Under the pieces are notes generated by a model. The model ran no database searches, was not told the origin of the DNA, and was given only the letters and a program-made list of their open reading frames with translations. A DNA stretch of 60,549 nucleotides from CADCTB01 sp035494015 (lineage in GTDB: Bacteria; Actinomycetota; Acidimicrobiia; Acidimicrobiales; AC-14), in NCBI GenBank assembly GCA_035494015.1, contig DATJHJ010000040.1, positions 1 to 60,549 on the forward strand, read 5' to 3'. The position numbers and the translations under genes are program-made. Each line of letters opens with the position of its first letter. Position 1 is the first letter of the stretch. Shown in pieces: positions 1 to 7,246 of the stretch.

Positions 1-1854
1 GGCCGCGCTGACCTGGCCCTCGGTCCGCTTCGAGAGGGCGCTGGCGAAGGCCAGACCGGCGAGGGCGCCGTAGAAGTAGCCGGGCTGGAAGTGCAGCAGC
101 CGCGACGCCACCACCATGACCACGGACACGGCCAGGGTGCCCGGCAGGAAGTTCAGTTTGCCCCACTCGCCGGTCTGGCGGTGGATGGCCACATCGGCCG
201 GGAGGCTGAACCCGATGCTCATGACCAGCAGGGCGACGGTCGAGCCCACGGCCAGGACCAAGCTCGACTTGTTCCACCCGAAGTCGGGGCTGAGGAAGCC
301 CAGGGTGATGGCCGACAGGAGGGTGAGGAGGAGGAACCCGCCCACGCGCGTCGCTCGACGCCGCAGGTGGGCCGCTCGCTTGCCCAGGCCGAACCAAGCC
401 CGGATCTCGTCGTAGTTCGACTCCACGGTGGAGTTGAACAACTGGCACGGGAAGGCGAACAGCAAGATGAAGGCGACCGCCACCGTCGCGCTGGCGATGA
501 GGCGACCCGGCTCCAGGGAGACCTGGCGGGGCAGGGCCAGGGACGTGGCGAGAGCGGTGCGGTGGAGCACGGCGTGGGTGACCAGGAAGGTGAACCGGGA
601 AAGAGGTGCCGCTCCTGACGCCTTGCACGATGCGGTGACCACGTGGTCGCCGGGGTCGGCATCACCCGGCACGGACAGGTCGTCGGCGTGGATGGTCCCG
701 CCGCCGGGCTTGACCGTGCCCACCCGGACACCGTCGAAGAACACGTAGACGTTCTTGCAATCGCTGTAGCCGCTGCCCGTTACCGCCAGGGCGACCCCGG
801 GGGGGCCGGAGGGATTTCCGTCGGGGGCCGCTCCTCGCAGGGTTGGCAGCGGGGGCGGGACGGTCGACGGGGGAGGCGGAGCCACGGTCGTCGCCGGGAT
901 GGTGGGCGCCGGCGGCAGCGCGGTGGGTGCCGGAGCCGGCGCGGTCGACGGTACGGCCACGGTCACGGGCGGCGGGATGGTGGGAACTTGGGCGAGGATC
1001 GGAGCGTTCTGGACCCCGGCCACCGTGAAGGCGTTGGGCGCCGTCGTGGTGGTCACGGTCGGGGGTGACGCGGGCGCCGCCGGGGGCACGGTGCTGGGGG
1101 TGGGGGCGGCCGGTGGCGCCGTCGTGGGGGCTGGGGGCGCGGTCGTCGTGGTCGAACACGGGTCGCCCTCGGCGGGGGCCACTTGCAGGCGGACGAGGAG
1201 GGCCCGCTTCGGGATCGTCGCCATGCCGGCGAGCAGGGATCCGGTCCCGATAACGGTCGACGGTGTCGTGTCCGGGGGGACGGTGTACGGCGGCGACGTC
1301 GTCGTCGTCGTGGTGGTGGTGGTCGTGGTCGTGGTGGTCGTGGTGGTGGTCGTGGTGGTGGTGGTCGTTGTCGTCGGCGGCAATGTCGTGGTCGTCGTCG
1401 AGGTCGTGCTCGTCGGCGGCGGTGTCGACGTGGGCGGCACGGTCGTGGGCGGCACGGTCGTCGTGGTCGCCACGGTCGTCGTGGTCGGCACGGTCGTCGT
1501 GGTCGGCACGGACGTCGTGGTCGGCACGGTCGTCGTCGACGGCGGCATCGTCGTCGTCGTGGTGCTCGTCGTCGTCGGGATCGGCGGCCGGGTCGTGGTG
1601 ACGGGCAGCGTCGACGTGGTCGGGGGCAACGTCGGCGGCGGCGGCGGCGTGGTCGTCGGCGGTGGCTGGTCGACGTCTACCGGGAGCGGCGGTGGCGACG
1701 TGGTCGTCGGTTCAGGAACCTCGGTCGTCGATGTCGTGACCGCGAAGCAGTCGGGCGATGGAGGGGTGCCGGGCACCTGCGCGCCGGCTGCGGTGACGAA
1801 CGCCCAGCCGAGCAGGATGAGAGCGAGCGCGCTCGCCAGCAGGCGTCGCGACAT
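1..1854 (-). CDS. Thr/Pro-rich exported multi-pass membrane protein (C-terminus off left edge)
   Basis: The frame stays open from an ATG at 1854 to the window edge (618 residues), so the C-terminus is missing. Residues 1-25 form a signal peptide (basic MSRR start, hydrophobic core, AGA cleavage site). A long low-complexity region of Thr, Pro, Ser and Val follows, including 26 consecutive threonines at residues 161-186. Next comes a small beta-type domain (GSGYSDCKNVYVFFDG). The C-terminal part has at least five hydrophobic segments with charged stretches such as QLFNSTVESNYDEIRAWFGL between them. The layout of exported Thr/Pro stalk, small domain and multi-pass membrane region resembles actinobacterial 'FGLLP motif' membrane proteins, but that match is from memory and tentative. 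Function unknown. The opposite-strand frame full of Val is only its mirror. Confidence 0.7.
   Translation of the reverse strand, partial: MSRRLLASALALILLGWAFVTAAGAQVPGTPPSPDCFAVTTSTTEVPEPTTTSPPPLPVDVDQPPPTTTPPPPPTLPPTTSTLPVTTTRPPIPTTTSTTTTTMPPSTTTVPTTTSVPTTTTVPTTTTVATTTTVPPTTVPPTSTPPPTSTTSTTTTTLPPTTTTTTTTTTTTTTTTTTTTTTTTTTSPPYTVPPDTTPSTVIGTGSLLAGMATIPKRALLVRLQVAPAEGDPCSTTTTAPPAPTTAPPAAPTPSTVPPAAPASPPTVTTTTAPNAFTVAGVQNAPILAQVPTIPPPVTVAVPSTAPAPAPTALPPAPTIPATTVAPPPPSTVPPPLPTLRGAAPDGNPSGPPGVALAVTGSGYSDCKNVYVFFDGVRVGTVKPGGGTIHADDLSVPGDADPGDHVVTASCKASGAAPLSRFTFLVTHAVLHRTALATSLALPRQVSLEPGRLIASATVAVAFILLFAFPCQLFNSTVESNYDEIRAWFGLGKRAAHLRRRATRVGGFLLLTLLSAITLGFLSPDFGWNKSSLVLAVGSTVALLVMSIGFSLPADVAIHRQTGEWGKLNFLPGTLAVSVVMVVASRLLHFQPGYFYGALAGLAFASALSKRTEGQVSAA
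1297..1374. repeat. 26-codon threonine homopolymer tract
   Basis: On the minus strand this reads as 26 consecutive ACC, ACG or ACA codons. It encodes an uninterrupted Thr run inside the stalk of the exported membrane protein. The mixture of ACC and ACG indicates selection for the residue rather than pure nucleotide slippage. Confidence 0.9.
1453..1542. repeat. Five tandem 18-bp units encoding a VPTTTT-type hexapeptide
   Basis: Five imperfect copies of an 18-base unit (plus strand cacggtcgtcgtggtcgg) start at 1453, 1471, 1489, 1507 and 1525. Read on the minus strand they encode Val-Pro-Thr repeats in the same exported stalk. Unit 4 carries one substitution and unit 5 diverges at its end. Confidence 0.85.
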
Positions 1855-1939
1855 CACCGGGGGTCAGGGGGGGCGAACGGCACCGCGTGCAACTCTCCGA
1901 GCGACCCTACCCTGCCTCCTGCGGCGTGCTGACGGGGCG

Positions 1940-2680
1940 CTAGCTCGTGATGATGCGGGCCAGCTCGCCGATGGCGGTGACCGCCGGGGCCGAGGGGTCG
2001 GCGTCCATGGCGGCCACGCCGAGGTGGTCGGCGTCCTCGATGGCCCGGTCCTCGGGGATGGTGAAGGTCTCCACCCCCAGCTCTTCGGCGATCCGCTTGG
2101 CGTCGACGTCGCTGACGGTGCGGTTGGCGATGCCGATGATCCGGGATACGCCGAGCTCCTCGGCCAGCCGGCAGGCGCGCCGGGCGATCTCGACCGACTT
2201 GGCGCTGCCCTCGGTGACGGCCAGGACGACGTCGTCGGCGCCCGGCTTGGCCCAGATCAGGTCGTTGAGCCCGGCTTCGAGGTCGGCGATCACGATCCGG
2301 TCGTCGGCCCCCAGCTCCCCGAAGAACTGGCGGGTGGTGTTGTGGGAGCCGCAGCACAGGCAGGCGTCCGACGGCCGCTCGATCTTGCCCGTGGCCACCA
2401 GGCGGATGCCCTCGGGGGCGTCCACGCCGTAGCGGCCGAGCAGGACCTCGGCCTCGATCTTGGGGTCTTTGTGGGTGTGGCCCGAATCGAGAAGGGCGTT
2501 GAGGATGGGCTTCATCGACTCGACCTCCTCCCGAGGCACGCCCAGTGAGATTCCCAGGTTGGGGTTGGGATCGCAGTCGAGGGCGACCACCTTGTGGCCC
2601 TGGCGGGCCAGGTGACGGGCGAGGGCGCCGGAGATCGTGCTCTTGCCCGACCCTCCCTTGCCACAGACGGCGATCTTCAT
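1940..2680 (-). CDS. CooC-family P-loop ATPase (nickel/metal-centre maturation type)
   Basis: A 246-residue MinD/ArsA-class ATPase. The deviant Walker A motif GKGGSGKS is at residues 7-14, followed by ALDCDPNPN. C107, C109 and C110 (sequence ACLCCGSH) match the CxC site through which CooC dimers bind nickel or zinc. CooC proteins load nickel into carbon monoxide dehydrogenase or related enzymes. Its ATG overlaps the stop of the upstream 362-residue ATPase gene (ATGA), so the two are translationally coupled. No CO dehydrogenase is in view; the nearest metal-related genes are cobO and the cobalamin operon. Family assignment is firm; the target is unknown and could be a nickel enzyme elsewhere or something linked to corrinoid metabolism. 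Confidence 0.85.
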   Translation of the reverse strand: MKIAVCGKGGSGKSTISGALARHLARQGHKVVALDCDPNPNLGISLGVPREEVESMKPILNALLDSGHTHKDPKIEAEVLLGRYGVDAPEGIRLVATGKIERPSDACLCCGSHNTTRQFFGELGADDRIVIADLEAGLNDLIWAKPGADDVVLAVTEGSAKSVEIARRACRLAEELGVSRIIGIANRTVSDVDAKRIAEELGVETFTIPEDRAIEDADHLGVAAMDADPSAPAVTAIGELARIITS

Positions 2681-3765
2681 ACCGGTACCTCCTGGTAGCT
2701 AGTCGGGCCCCGCCTCCCGGGCGGCGCTGCGAAAAGGGCGGCGAGCTTGCTGATCTCGGCGATGGCGGGGGAGTCGGGGCAGGCGTCGAGGGGCGGGAGC
2801 CCCTGGCGCTCGGCCTCGGCCAGGTCGGGGTCGAACGGGATGCGGAACCGGGCGGGCAGGCCGGGGTGGTCCGGCTCGTCCCGGAAGCGGTTGTTCACGA
2901 TGGTGACCCGCCGGTCCTCGGCCATGGGCAGCAGGCGCCGGGCCGTCATGGCCGAGCGCCACGCCGGGCCGACCACCACCACCACGTCGTCCGAAAAGGC
3001 GTGGTAGCGCTCGAAGGGGGTGGTCGGGCCCGCTTCGAGGTCGGCCAGGACGTCCCAGTCGGCCTCGCCGATGCCGAGGAGCAGGTGGACGAGGGCGGCC
3101 ACCGACTGCTTGGCCGCCGTCTTCTGCGGCCCCGCACCCTCGATCGAGGGGCCGATCTTGCCCAGGCCCAGGAACCGGACGCCGTCGGGGGCGACGGCGG
3201 CGAACTTCTCGACCACGTCGATGGGGCGCATGGCGCCGGTGAGCTGCCAGCCGTAGATCGACCCCGGGTGCTCCTCGACGGCGTCCGGCGGCAGGCCCGC
3301 TTCAGTCGGCGGCAGGCCCAGGCTGATGGCCAGGCCGGGGTTGACGTCCAGGTCGGCGGCGAACACCTTGCGGCCGGTGCGGGCCAGGAGCCGGGACAGG
3401 GTGGACGTGATGACGGTCTTGCCCGCCCCGCCCTTGCCGATGACGGCCACGCGGATGCCGAGGGCGGCTCGGGCCGCATCGAGGGTGGCGGGGTCGACAT
3501 CGGCCACCTCCCGGCGGGCCCGGTCCTCGTAGGCGGCCAGGTCGGCGGCGTGGCGGTGGATCTCGGCCCGGGCGCCCGGGAAGATGCGGTCCTTGGCCAG
3601 CCAGGTGCCCAGGTGGCGGGCGTAGCTGTGGGCGTGGCGCTCGAGGGCGAGCCAGGCCCGGGGGTCGGCGGCGCGGGCCGCTTCGTCCTCCAGCACGAGC
3701 AGCTGGCGCTGCATGCACTGGATGGCCCACTCGTCCCGGTGGGTCAGTTCGTGCTCGTCCCCCAT
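2677..3765 (-). CDS. CooC-like ATPase with extra N-terminal helical domain
   Basis: A 362-residue protein. Residues 1-100 are a charged, probably helical, His-rich domain (for example ERHAHSYARH) that I do not recognise. Residues 104-345 are a MinD/CooC-type ATPase with deviant Walker A GKGGAGKT at 110-117, then AADLDVNPG and LADLEAGPTTP. It is clearly paralogous to the downstream CooC protein but lacks its CLCC cysteine cluster: the equivalent position reads GLGKIGPSIEGAG. It therefore cannot bind metal in the CooC way. It is coupled to the downstream gene by an ATGA overlap and lies 25 bases after cobO on the same strand, suggesting a three-gene transcript. It may be a regulatory or heterodimer partner of the true CooC; that is inference. 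Confidence 0.75.
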   Translation of the reverse strand: MGDEHELTHRDEWAIQCMQRQLLVLEDEAARAADPRAWLALERHAHSYARHLGTWLAKDRIFPGARAEIHRHAADLAAYEDRARREVADVDPATLDAARAALGIRVAVIGKGGAGKTVITSTLSRLLARTGRKVFAADLDVNPGLAISLGLPPTEAGLPPDAVEEHPGSIYGWQLTGAMRPIDVVEKFAAVAPDGVRFLGLGKIGPSIEGAGPQKTAAKQSVAALVHLLLGIGEADWDVLADLEAGPTTPFERYHAFSDDVVVVVGPAWRSAMTARRLLPMAEDRRVTIVNNRFRDEPDHPGLPARFRIPFDPDLAEAERQGLPPLDACPDSPAIAEISKLAALFAAPPGRRGPTSYQEVPV

Positions 3766-3789
3766 CGGGACGACTCTACCGGCGGATCG

Positions 3790-4314
3790 TCAATACTCAA
3801 TGCCCTTCTTGGCCTTGATCCCTTGGTCGTAGGCGTGCTTGACCTTTCGCATCTCTGTCACCGTGTCGGCCAGGGCGACCAGCTCCTCCGGTGCGTCCCG
3901 CCCGGTGACGACCACGTTGGTGTGGGGGGCCCGGCCGGCGATGCCGGCGACCACATCCGCTACATCGACCCAGCCGTACTTCACCGCGTAGGTGAGCTCG
4001 TCGAGGATGAGCAGGTCGAAGTCGCCCGAGGCCAGCTTGGCCGCGGCCACGTCCCAGGCGTGGCGGCCCTTGGCGGCCGTCTCGTCGAGGTCGGTGGACT
4101 CCCAGGTGAACCCGTCGCCCAGGGTGTGCCACTCGATCCCGAGGTGGTCGGCCAGCTTGCGCTCGCCTGTCTTCCACTTCCCGCTCTTGATGAACTGGAC
4201 GACCCCGACCCGCCAGCCCCGGGCCCAGCCTCGGCCCATCACCCCGAAGGCGGCCGACGACTTGCCCTTGCCATAGCCGGTGTTGACCAGCACGATCGAC
4301 TCGGCCCGGGCCAC
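3790..4314 (-). CDS. cobO: Cob(I)yrinic acid a,c-diamide adenosyltransferase
   Basis: CobA/CobO/BtuR-type corrinoid adenosyltransferase, which adds the upper adenosyl ligand to cobalt(I) corrinoids. Walker A GYGKGKSS is at residues 13-20, followed by VVQFIKSG, a TWES segment, LLILDELTYAVKYGW and VVVTGRDAP, all typical of the family. I chose the GTG at 4314 (174 residues, starting MARAESIVLVNTG). The frame stays open further upstream, but that extension would be antisense to the riboswitch and has no family similarity. The usual N-terminal arm is short here and no strong Shine-Dalgarno is visible, so the start is the uncertain part. It diverges from the cobalamin operon and leads the two CooC-type genes. 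Confidence 0.88.
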   Translation of the reverse strand: MARAESIVLVNTGYGKGKSSAAFGVMGRGWARGWRVGVVQFIKSGKWKTGERKLADHLGIEWHTLGDGFTWESTDLDETAAKGRHAWDVAAAKLASGDFDLLILDELTYAVKYGWVDVADVVAGIAGRAPHTNVVVTGRDAPEELVALADTVTEMRKVKHAYDQGIKAKKGIEY

Positions 4315-4329
4315 CTGGTGAGCGTAGGG

Positions 4330-4492
4330 GCGTATGCTGCCGCCTGCAGCGCAGGGAACCCGGTGTGAGTCCGGGGCTGTCCCGCAACTGTCACCGGGGA
4401 GCAGATCCCACGCAATGGCCACGGTCCGAGAGGGCGGGAAGGCCGGGACGAGCGTCGATCCGGGAGCCAGGAGACCTGTCTGTGTCGGCAGA
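4330..4492 (+). promoter_or_regulatory. Cobalamin (AdoCbl-class) riboswitch
   Basis: The conserved core is easy to see. The stretch agggaacccggtgtgagtcc begins at 4352, followed by gggctgtcccgcaactgt (the invariant CCGCAACTGT box) and, near the 3' end, gagccaggagacctgtctg at 4464-4482. The spacing fits the cobalamin riboswitch family, which lowers expression when adenosylcobalamin is abundant. It lies directly upstream of cbiZ (start 4511), so it probably controls the whole downstream eight-gene operon. The outer limits are approximate. The divergent cobO starts only about 16 bases away, so its promoter must lie within or across this element. Confidence 0.93.
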
Positions 4493-4510
4493 TGCCGGGA
4501 GAAAGGTCGC

Positions 4511-5146
4511 GTGGACGTCGTGGAGCTGCAGGTTCGGTCCCGCCAGGAGGGCGGGCGCCCCTTTCCCGTGTTGGTGTGGCGGTCGCCCGGGCCGCTGCGC
4601 ATGATCGCCTCGGCCCCGCACGGGGGTGGGCTCGGCCTGCGGCGCTGGGTGGTCAACGCCCAGGTCCCCGTGAGCTACGGGCGGCGCGACCCCGACCATC
4701 ACCTGGCCAAGCTGGGCGTCTCGCTGGGATTGCCGGGCCGGGGGGTGGGCATGCTGACGGCCGCCGACGTGCGGGCGGTGTCGGTGGCGACCGACTCGGG
4801 CGTGGAAGCGTCGGCCACGGTGGGGCTGGGCCATCCGACGTGGGCGGCCGCGCCCGACGAGGGCCGCCCGGTCAGCCTGGTCGGCACGGTCAACCTCATG
4901 GTCCTGCTGCCCGAGCGGCTGTCGGACGCCGCCCTGGTCAACGCGGTGGCGACGGTCACCGAGGCCAAGGCCCAGGCCCTGTGGGAGCGGGGGATCCGGG
5001 GAACGGGCACCGCCACCGACGCGGTGTGCGTCGCCTGCCCGGACGAGGGGGTGGCCCACGCCTTCGGCGGCCCGCGGTCGCTCTGGGGGTCGCGGCTGGC
5101 CCGGGCGGTCCACCAGGCCGTGCTCGCCGGCCTGGCGGTCCAGTGA
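4511..5146 (+). CDS. cbiZ: Adenosylcobinamide amidohydrolase (CbiZ)
   Basis: CbiZ removes the aminopropanol tail of adenosylcobinamide to give adenosylcobyric acid, so that salvaged corrinoids can re-enter the pathway. The 211-residue protein carries the family blocks RWVVNAQVPVSYGRRDP, GMLTAADV, an ATDSGVEASATVGLGHPTWAA core, a GTVNLMVLLP segment and GTGTATDAVCVACP. The GTG start at 4511 is preceded by gagaaagg at a good distance. It is the first gene after the cobalamin riboswitch, and its stop overlaps the cobU start (GTGA). CbiZ is best known from archaea and a minority of bacteria. Confidence 0.9.
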   Translation: MDVVELQVRSRQEGGRPFPVLVWRSPGPLRMIASAPHGGGLGLRRWVVNAQVPVSYGRRDPDHHLAKLGVSLGLPGRGVGMLTAADVRAVSVATDSGVEASATVGLGHPTWAAAPDEGRPVSLVGTVNLMVLLPERLSDAALVNAVATVTEAKAQALWERGIRGTGTATDAVCVACPDEGVAHAFGGPRSLWGSRLARAVHQAVLAGLAVQ

Positions 5147-5622
5147 CCGTCACACTGGTCCTCGGGGGCGCCCGGTCGGGCAAGTCGGCGTTCGCCGAGC
5201 GACGGGCGGGCCCCGGTTCGGTCACCTATGTCGCGACGGGCGACGCGGCCGACATGCCAGAGCGGGTGGCCGCCCACCGGGCCCGCCGGCCGTCGACCTG
5301 GAACACCATCGAGGCCAGCGACCTCGTGGGCGTGCTGTCGTCCGTCGTGGGGACCGTGCTGGTCGACAGCCTGACCACGTGGGTGGCCGGAGCGGCGGGG
5401 TTCGAGGCCGACATCGACGCGCTGTGCCGCGCCCTGTCGTCACGGTCGGGGGACACCGTCGTGGTCAGCGACGAGGTCGGACTGGGGGTCCACCCGTCGA
5501 CGGAGGTGGGCCGGGCGTTCCGGGACGCCTTGGGGCTGGTCAACCAGGCCGTCGCCGCCGTGGCCGACGAGGTCCTGCTCGTGGTCGCGGGCCGGGCCCT
5601 CGTTCTGGGCGCCGTCGTGTGA
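5143..5622 (+). CDS. cobU: Adenosylcobinamide kinase / cobinamide-phosphate guanylyltransferase
   Basis: A 159-residue CobU/CobP. The P-loop GGARSGKS lies near the N-terminus, followed by YVATG, the HRARRPSTWNTIEA block with the guanylylated-His region, VLVDSLTTWV and VVVSDEVGLGVHP. It phosphorylates adenosylcobinamide and transfers GMP to give AdoCbi-GDP for CobS. It begins with a GTG overlapping the cbiZ stop and ends in a GTGA overlap with cobS. Its length is slightly short of the usual 175-185 residues but all catalytic blocks are present. Confidence 0.93.
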   Translation: MTVTLVLGGARSGKSAFAERRAGPGSVTYVATGDAADMPERVAAHRARRPSTWNTIEASDLVGVLSSVVGTVLVDSLTTWVAGAAGFEADIDALCRALSSRSGDTVVVSDEVGLGVHPSTEVGRAFRDALGLVNQAVAAVADEVLLVVAGRALVLGAVV

Positions 5623-6329
5623 GGCGCGCCCTGGCCTTCCTCACCCCCTTCGGAGGCGCGGTGGCGCCGTCGCCCGCCGCGGTGCCGTGGTTCCCGGTGG
5701 TCGGCGCCGCCCTCGGGCTCGCCCTCGGAGGCATCTGGTGGCTGGCCGGGCGGTTGTGGGCCGCGCCGGTGGCCGCCGCGGTGGTCGTGGCCGCCGACCT
5801 GGCCCTCACCGGCATGCTCCACCTGGACGGGCTGGTCGACTCGGCCGACGGCCTGCTCCCGCCGCTGGCCGATCGCCCCCGGCGGCTGGAGGTCATGGCC
5901 GACCCGGCCACGGGCGCCTTCGGCGTGGGCGCAGCCGTCGCCGTCCTCCTGCTGCGCTGGGCCGCGTTGGCCTCCCTGGCCCCGTCGGCGTTGCTGTTGG
6001 GGGCGTTGTGGTGCGGGAGTCGACTGGCCATGGCGGTGACCGCCCAGTGGGCCCCCTACGCCCGGCCAGGCGGGGGACTGGCCAGCGCGTTCCTCGACCC
6101 AGGCGGTCGCCGCCGGTCGCCGCCGGTCGCCGGGATCGTGCTGTGCGCCGGGCTCGCCGTTCTCGGCCGGGGCGACGCCGTGGTCGGCGTGCTCGCCCTG
6201 GGAGTGGCCGCGGCGGCCGTCGTCGGCCTGGCCGCCCGCCGGATCGGCGGGTTCACCGGCGACGTCCTGGGCGCCGCGGGCATGGTCGGCGAGACCGTCG
6301 GGCTCCTCGCCGCCGCGGCCCACCGGTGA
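5619..6329 (+). CDS. cobS: Adenosylcobinamide-GDP ribazoletransferase
   Basis: Integral membrane cobalamin synthase (CobS/CobV), 236 residues. The signature MLHLDGLVDSADGLLP is followed by several hydrophobic helices and a C-terminal GGFTGDVLGAAGMVGE block, both family hallmarks. It joins AdoCbi-GDP with alpha-ribazole or its phosphate at the membrane. The GTG start at 5619 overlaps the cobU stop, and its own stop overlaps the GTG of cbiB. No cobT (base activation) gene is in the window. Confidence 0.93.
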   Translation: MRRALAFLTPFGGAVAPSPAAVPWFPVVGAALGLALGGIWWLAGRLWAAPVAAAVVVAADLALTGMLHLDGLVDSADGLLPPLADRPRRLEVMADPATGAFGVGAAVAVLLLRWAALASLAPSALLLGALWCGSRLAMAVTAQWAPYARPGGGLASAFLDPGGRRRSPPVAGIVLCAGLAVLGRGDAVVGVLALGVAAAAVVGLAARRIGGFTGDVLGAAGMVGETVGLLAAAAHR

Positions 6330-7246
6330 ACCGGGCCCTCGGCGCCGCGGTCGGCGTCGCCGCCGACCGGCTGATCGGCGAGCCCCCGCGGTCTGTCCAC
6401 CCCGTGGTGGGCTTCGGCCGGATCATGCGGGCGGTGGAGCGAGGCCTGTACGCGGACGACCGGGGCCGGGGTGTGGTCCACGCTGCGCTCGGGGTCGCGG
6501 TCGGCGCGGGCGCCGGCGCCCTGGTCGGCTCCACCGCCGCGGCCACGTTCCTGGCTGTCGGCGGCCGGGCGCTGGGCGAGGCGGCGCTGGCCGTCGGCGA
6601 CGCCCTGGCCGACGGCGACCTCGACCGGGCCCGAACGTTGCTCCCGGCGTTGGTCGGCCGAGACCCCGGCGGGCTGGACGAGAAGGAGATCGCCCGGGCG
6701 GTGGTCGAGTCGGTGGCCGAGAACACGGTCGACGCCGTCGTCGCCCCCGCCCTGTGGGCCGCGGTGGGGGGCGCGGCGGGCGCGCTCGGCTACCGGGCCG
6801 TCAACACGATGGATGCCATGGTCGGCCACCGCTCGCCCCGTTACGGGAACTACGGGTGGGCCGGCGCCCGGCTCGACGACCTGGCCGGCTGGGTCCCGGC
6901 CCGGGTGACCGCCGCCCTGGTTGCCGCCGTCCGGCCCCGCGGCGCCGGCGCGGTGTGGACGGCGGTGCGGGACCAGGCCCCGGCCCACCCGTCCCCGAAC
7001 GCCGGCGTGGCCGAGGCCGCCTTCGCCGCCGCTCTGGGCCTGCGGCTCGGTGGGGAGAACCGCTACGGGGACCGGATCGAGCTGCGCCCCCCGCTCGGCA
7101 TCGGTCGCCCGCCCGAACCGGCCGACATCGGGCGCGCCATCGCCCTCTCCCGGGACGTCGCCGGCGCGTTGGGTGCATTGCTCGTCGTGAAATCGGCCTG
7201 CACGGCCCGGATCACGACGCGGAATGCACCGGGACGGCACCGATGA
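6326..7246 (+). CDS. cbiB: Adenosylcobinamide-phosphate synthase (CbiB/CobD)
   Basis: A 306-residue membrane enzyme that attaches aminopropanol (or its phosphate) to adenosylcobyric acid. Family blocks visible are DRLIGEPPRSVHPVVGFGR, SVAENTVDAVVAPALW and, later, NTMDAMVGHRSPRYGNYGW followed by AGARLDDL. It starts with a GTG overlapping the cobS stop (GTGA) and ends in an ATGA overlap with cobC. Together with cbiZ it could form a hydrolyse-and-rebuild loop for the cobinamide side chain. Confidence 0.93.
   Translation: MNRALGAAVGVAADRLIGEPPRSVHPVVGFGRIMRAVERGLYADDRGRGVVHAALGVAVGAGAGALVGSTAAATFLAVGGRALGEAALAVGDALADGDLDRARTLLPALVGRDPGGLDEKEIARAVVESVAENTVDAVVAPALWAAVGGAAGALGYRAVNTMDAMVGHRSPRYGNYGWAGARLDDLAGWVPARVTAALVAAVRPRGAGAVWTAVRDQAPAHPSPNAGVAEAAFAAALGLRLGGENRYGDRIELRPPLGIGRPPEPADIGRAIALSRDVAGALGALLVVKSACTARITTRNAPGRHR

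Noticed and set aside
1453..1542. Possible CRISPR-like repeat
   Set aside because: The 18-base units are directly adjacent, have no spacers and encode protein repeats in frame.
899..2548. 549-residue plus-strand frame rich in Val
   Set aside because: It is the mirror of the minus-strand Thr/Pro-rich exported protein and then of the CooC gene. Poly-Val comes from reading ACC/ACG backwards; no domain or start signal.
2545..4368. 607-residue plus-strand frame
   Set aside because: Antisense to the second CooC-type gene and cobO, both clearly recognisable. Composition is the Gly/Asp/Val mix of high-GC shadows.
3790..4656. Long cobO start at 4656 (288 residues)
   Set aside because: The first 114 residues are antisense to the riboswitch and the cbiZ start and show no family similarity; GTG 4314 leads straight into the ATPase fold.
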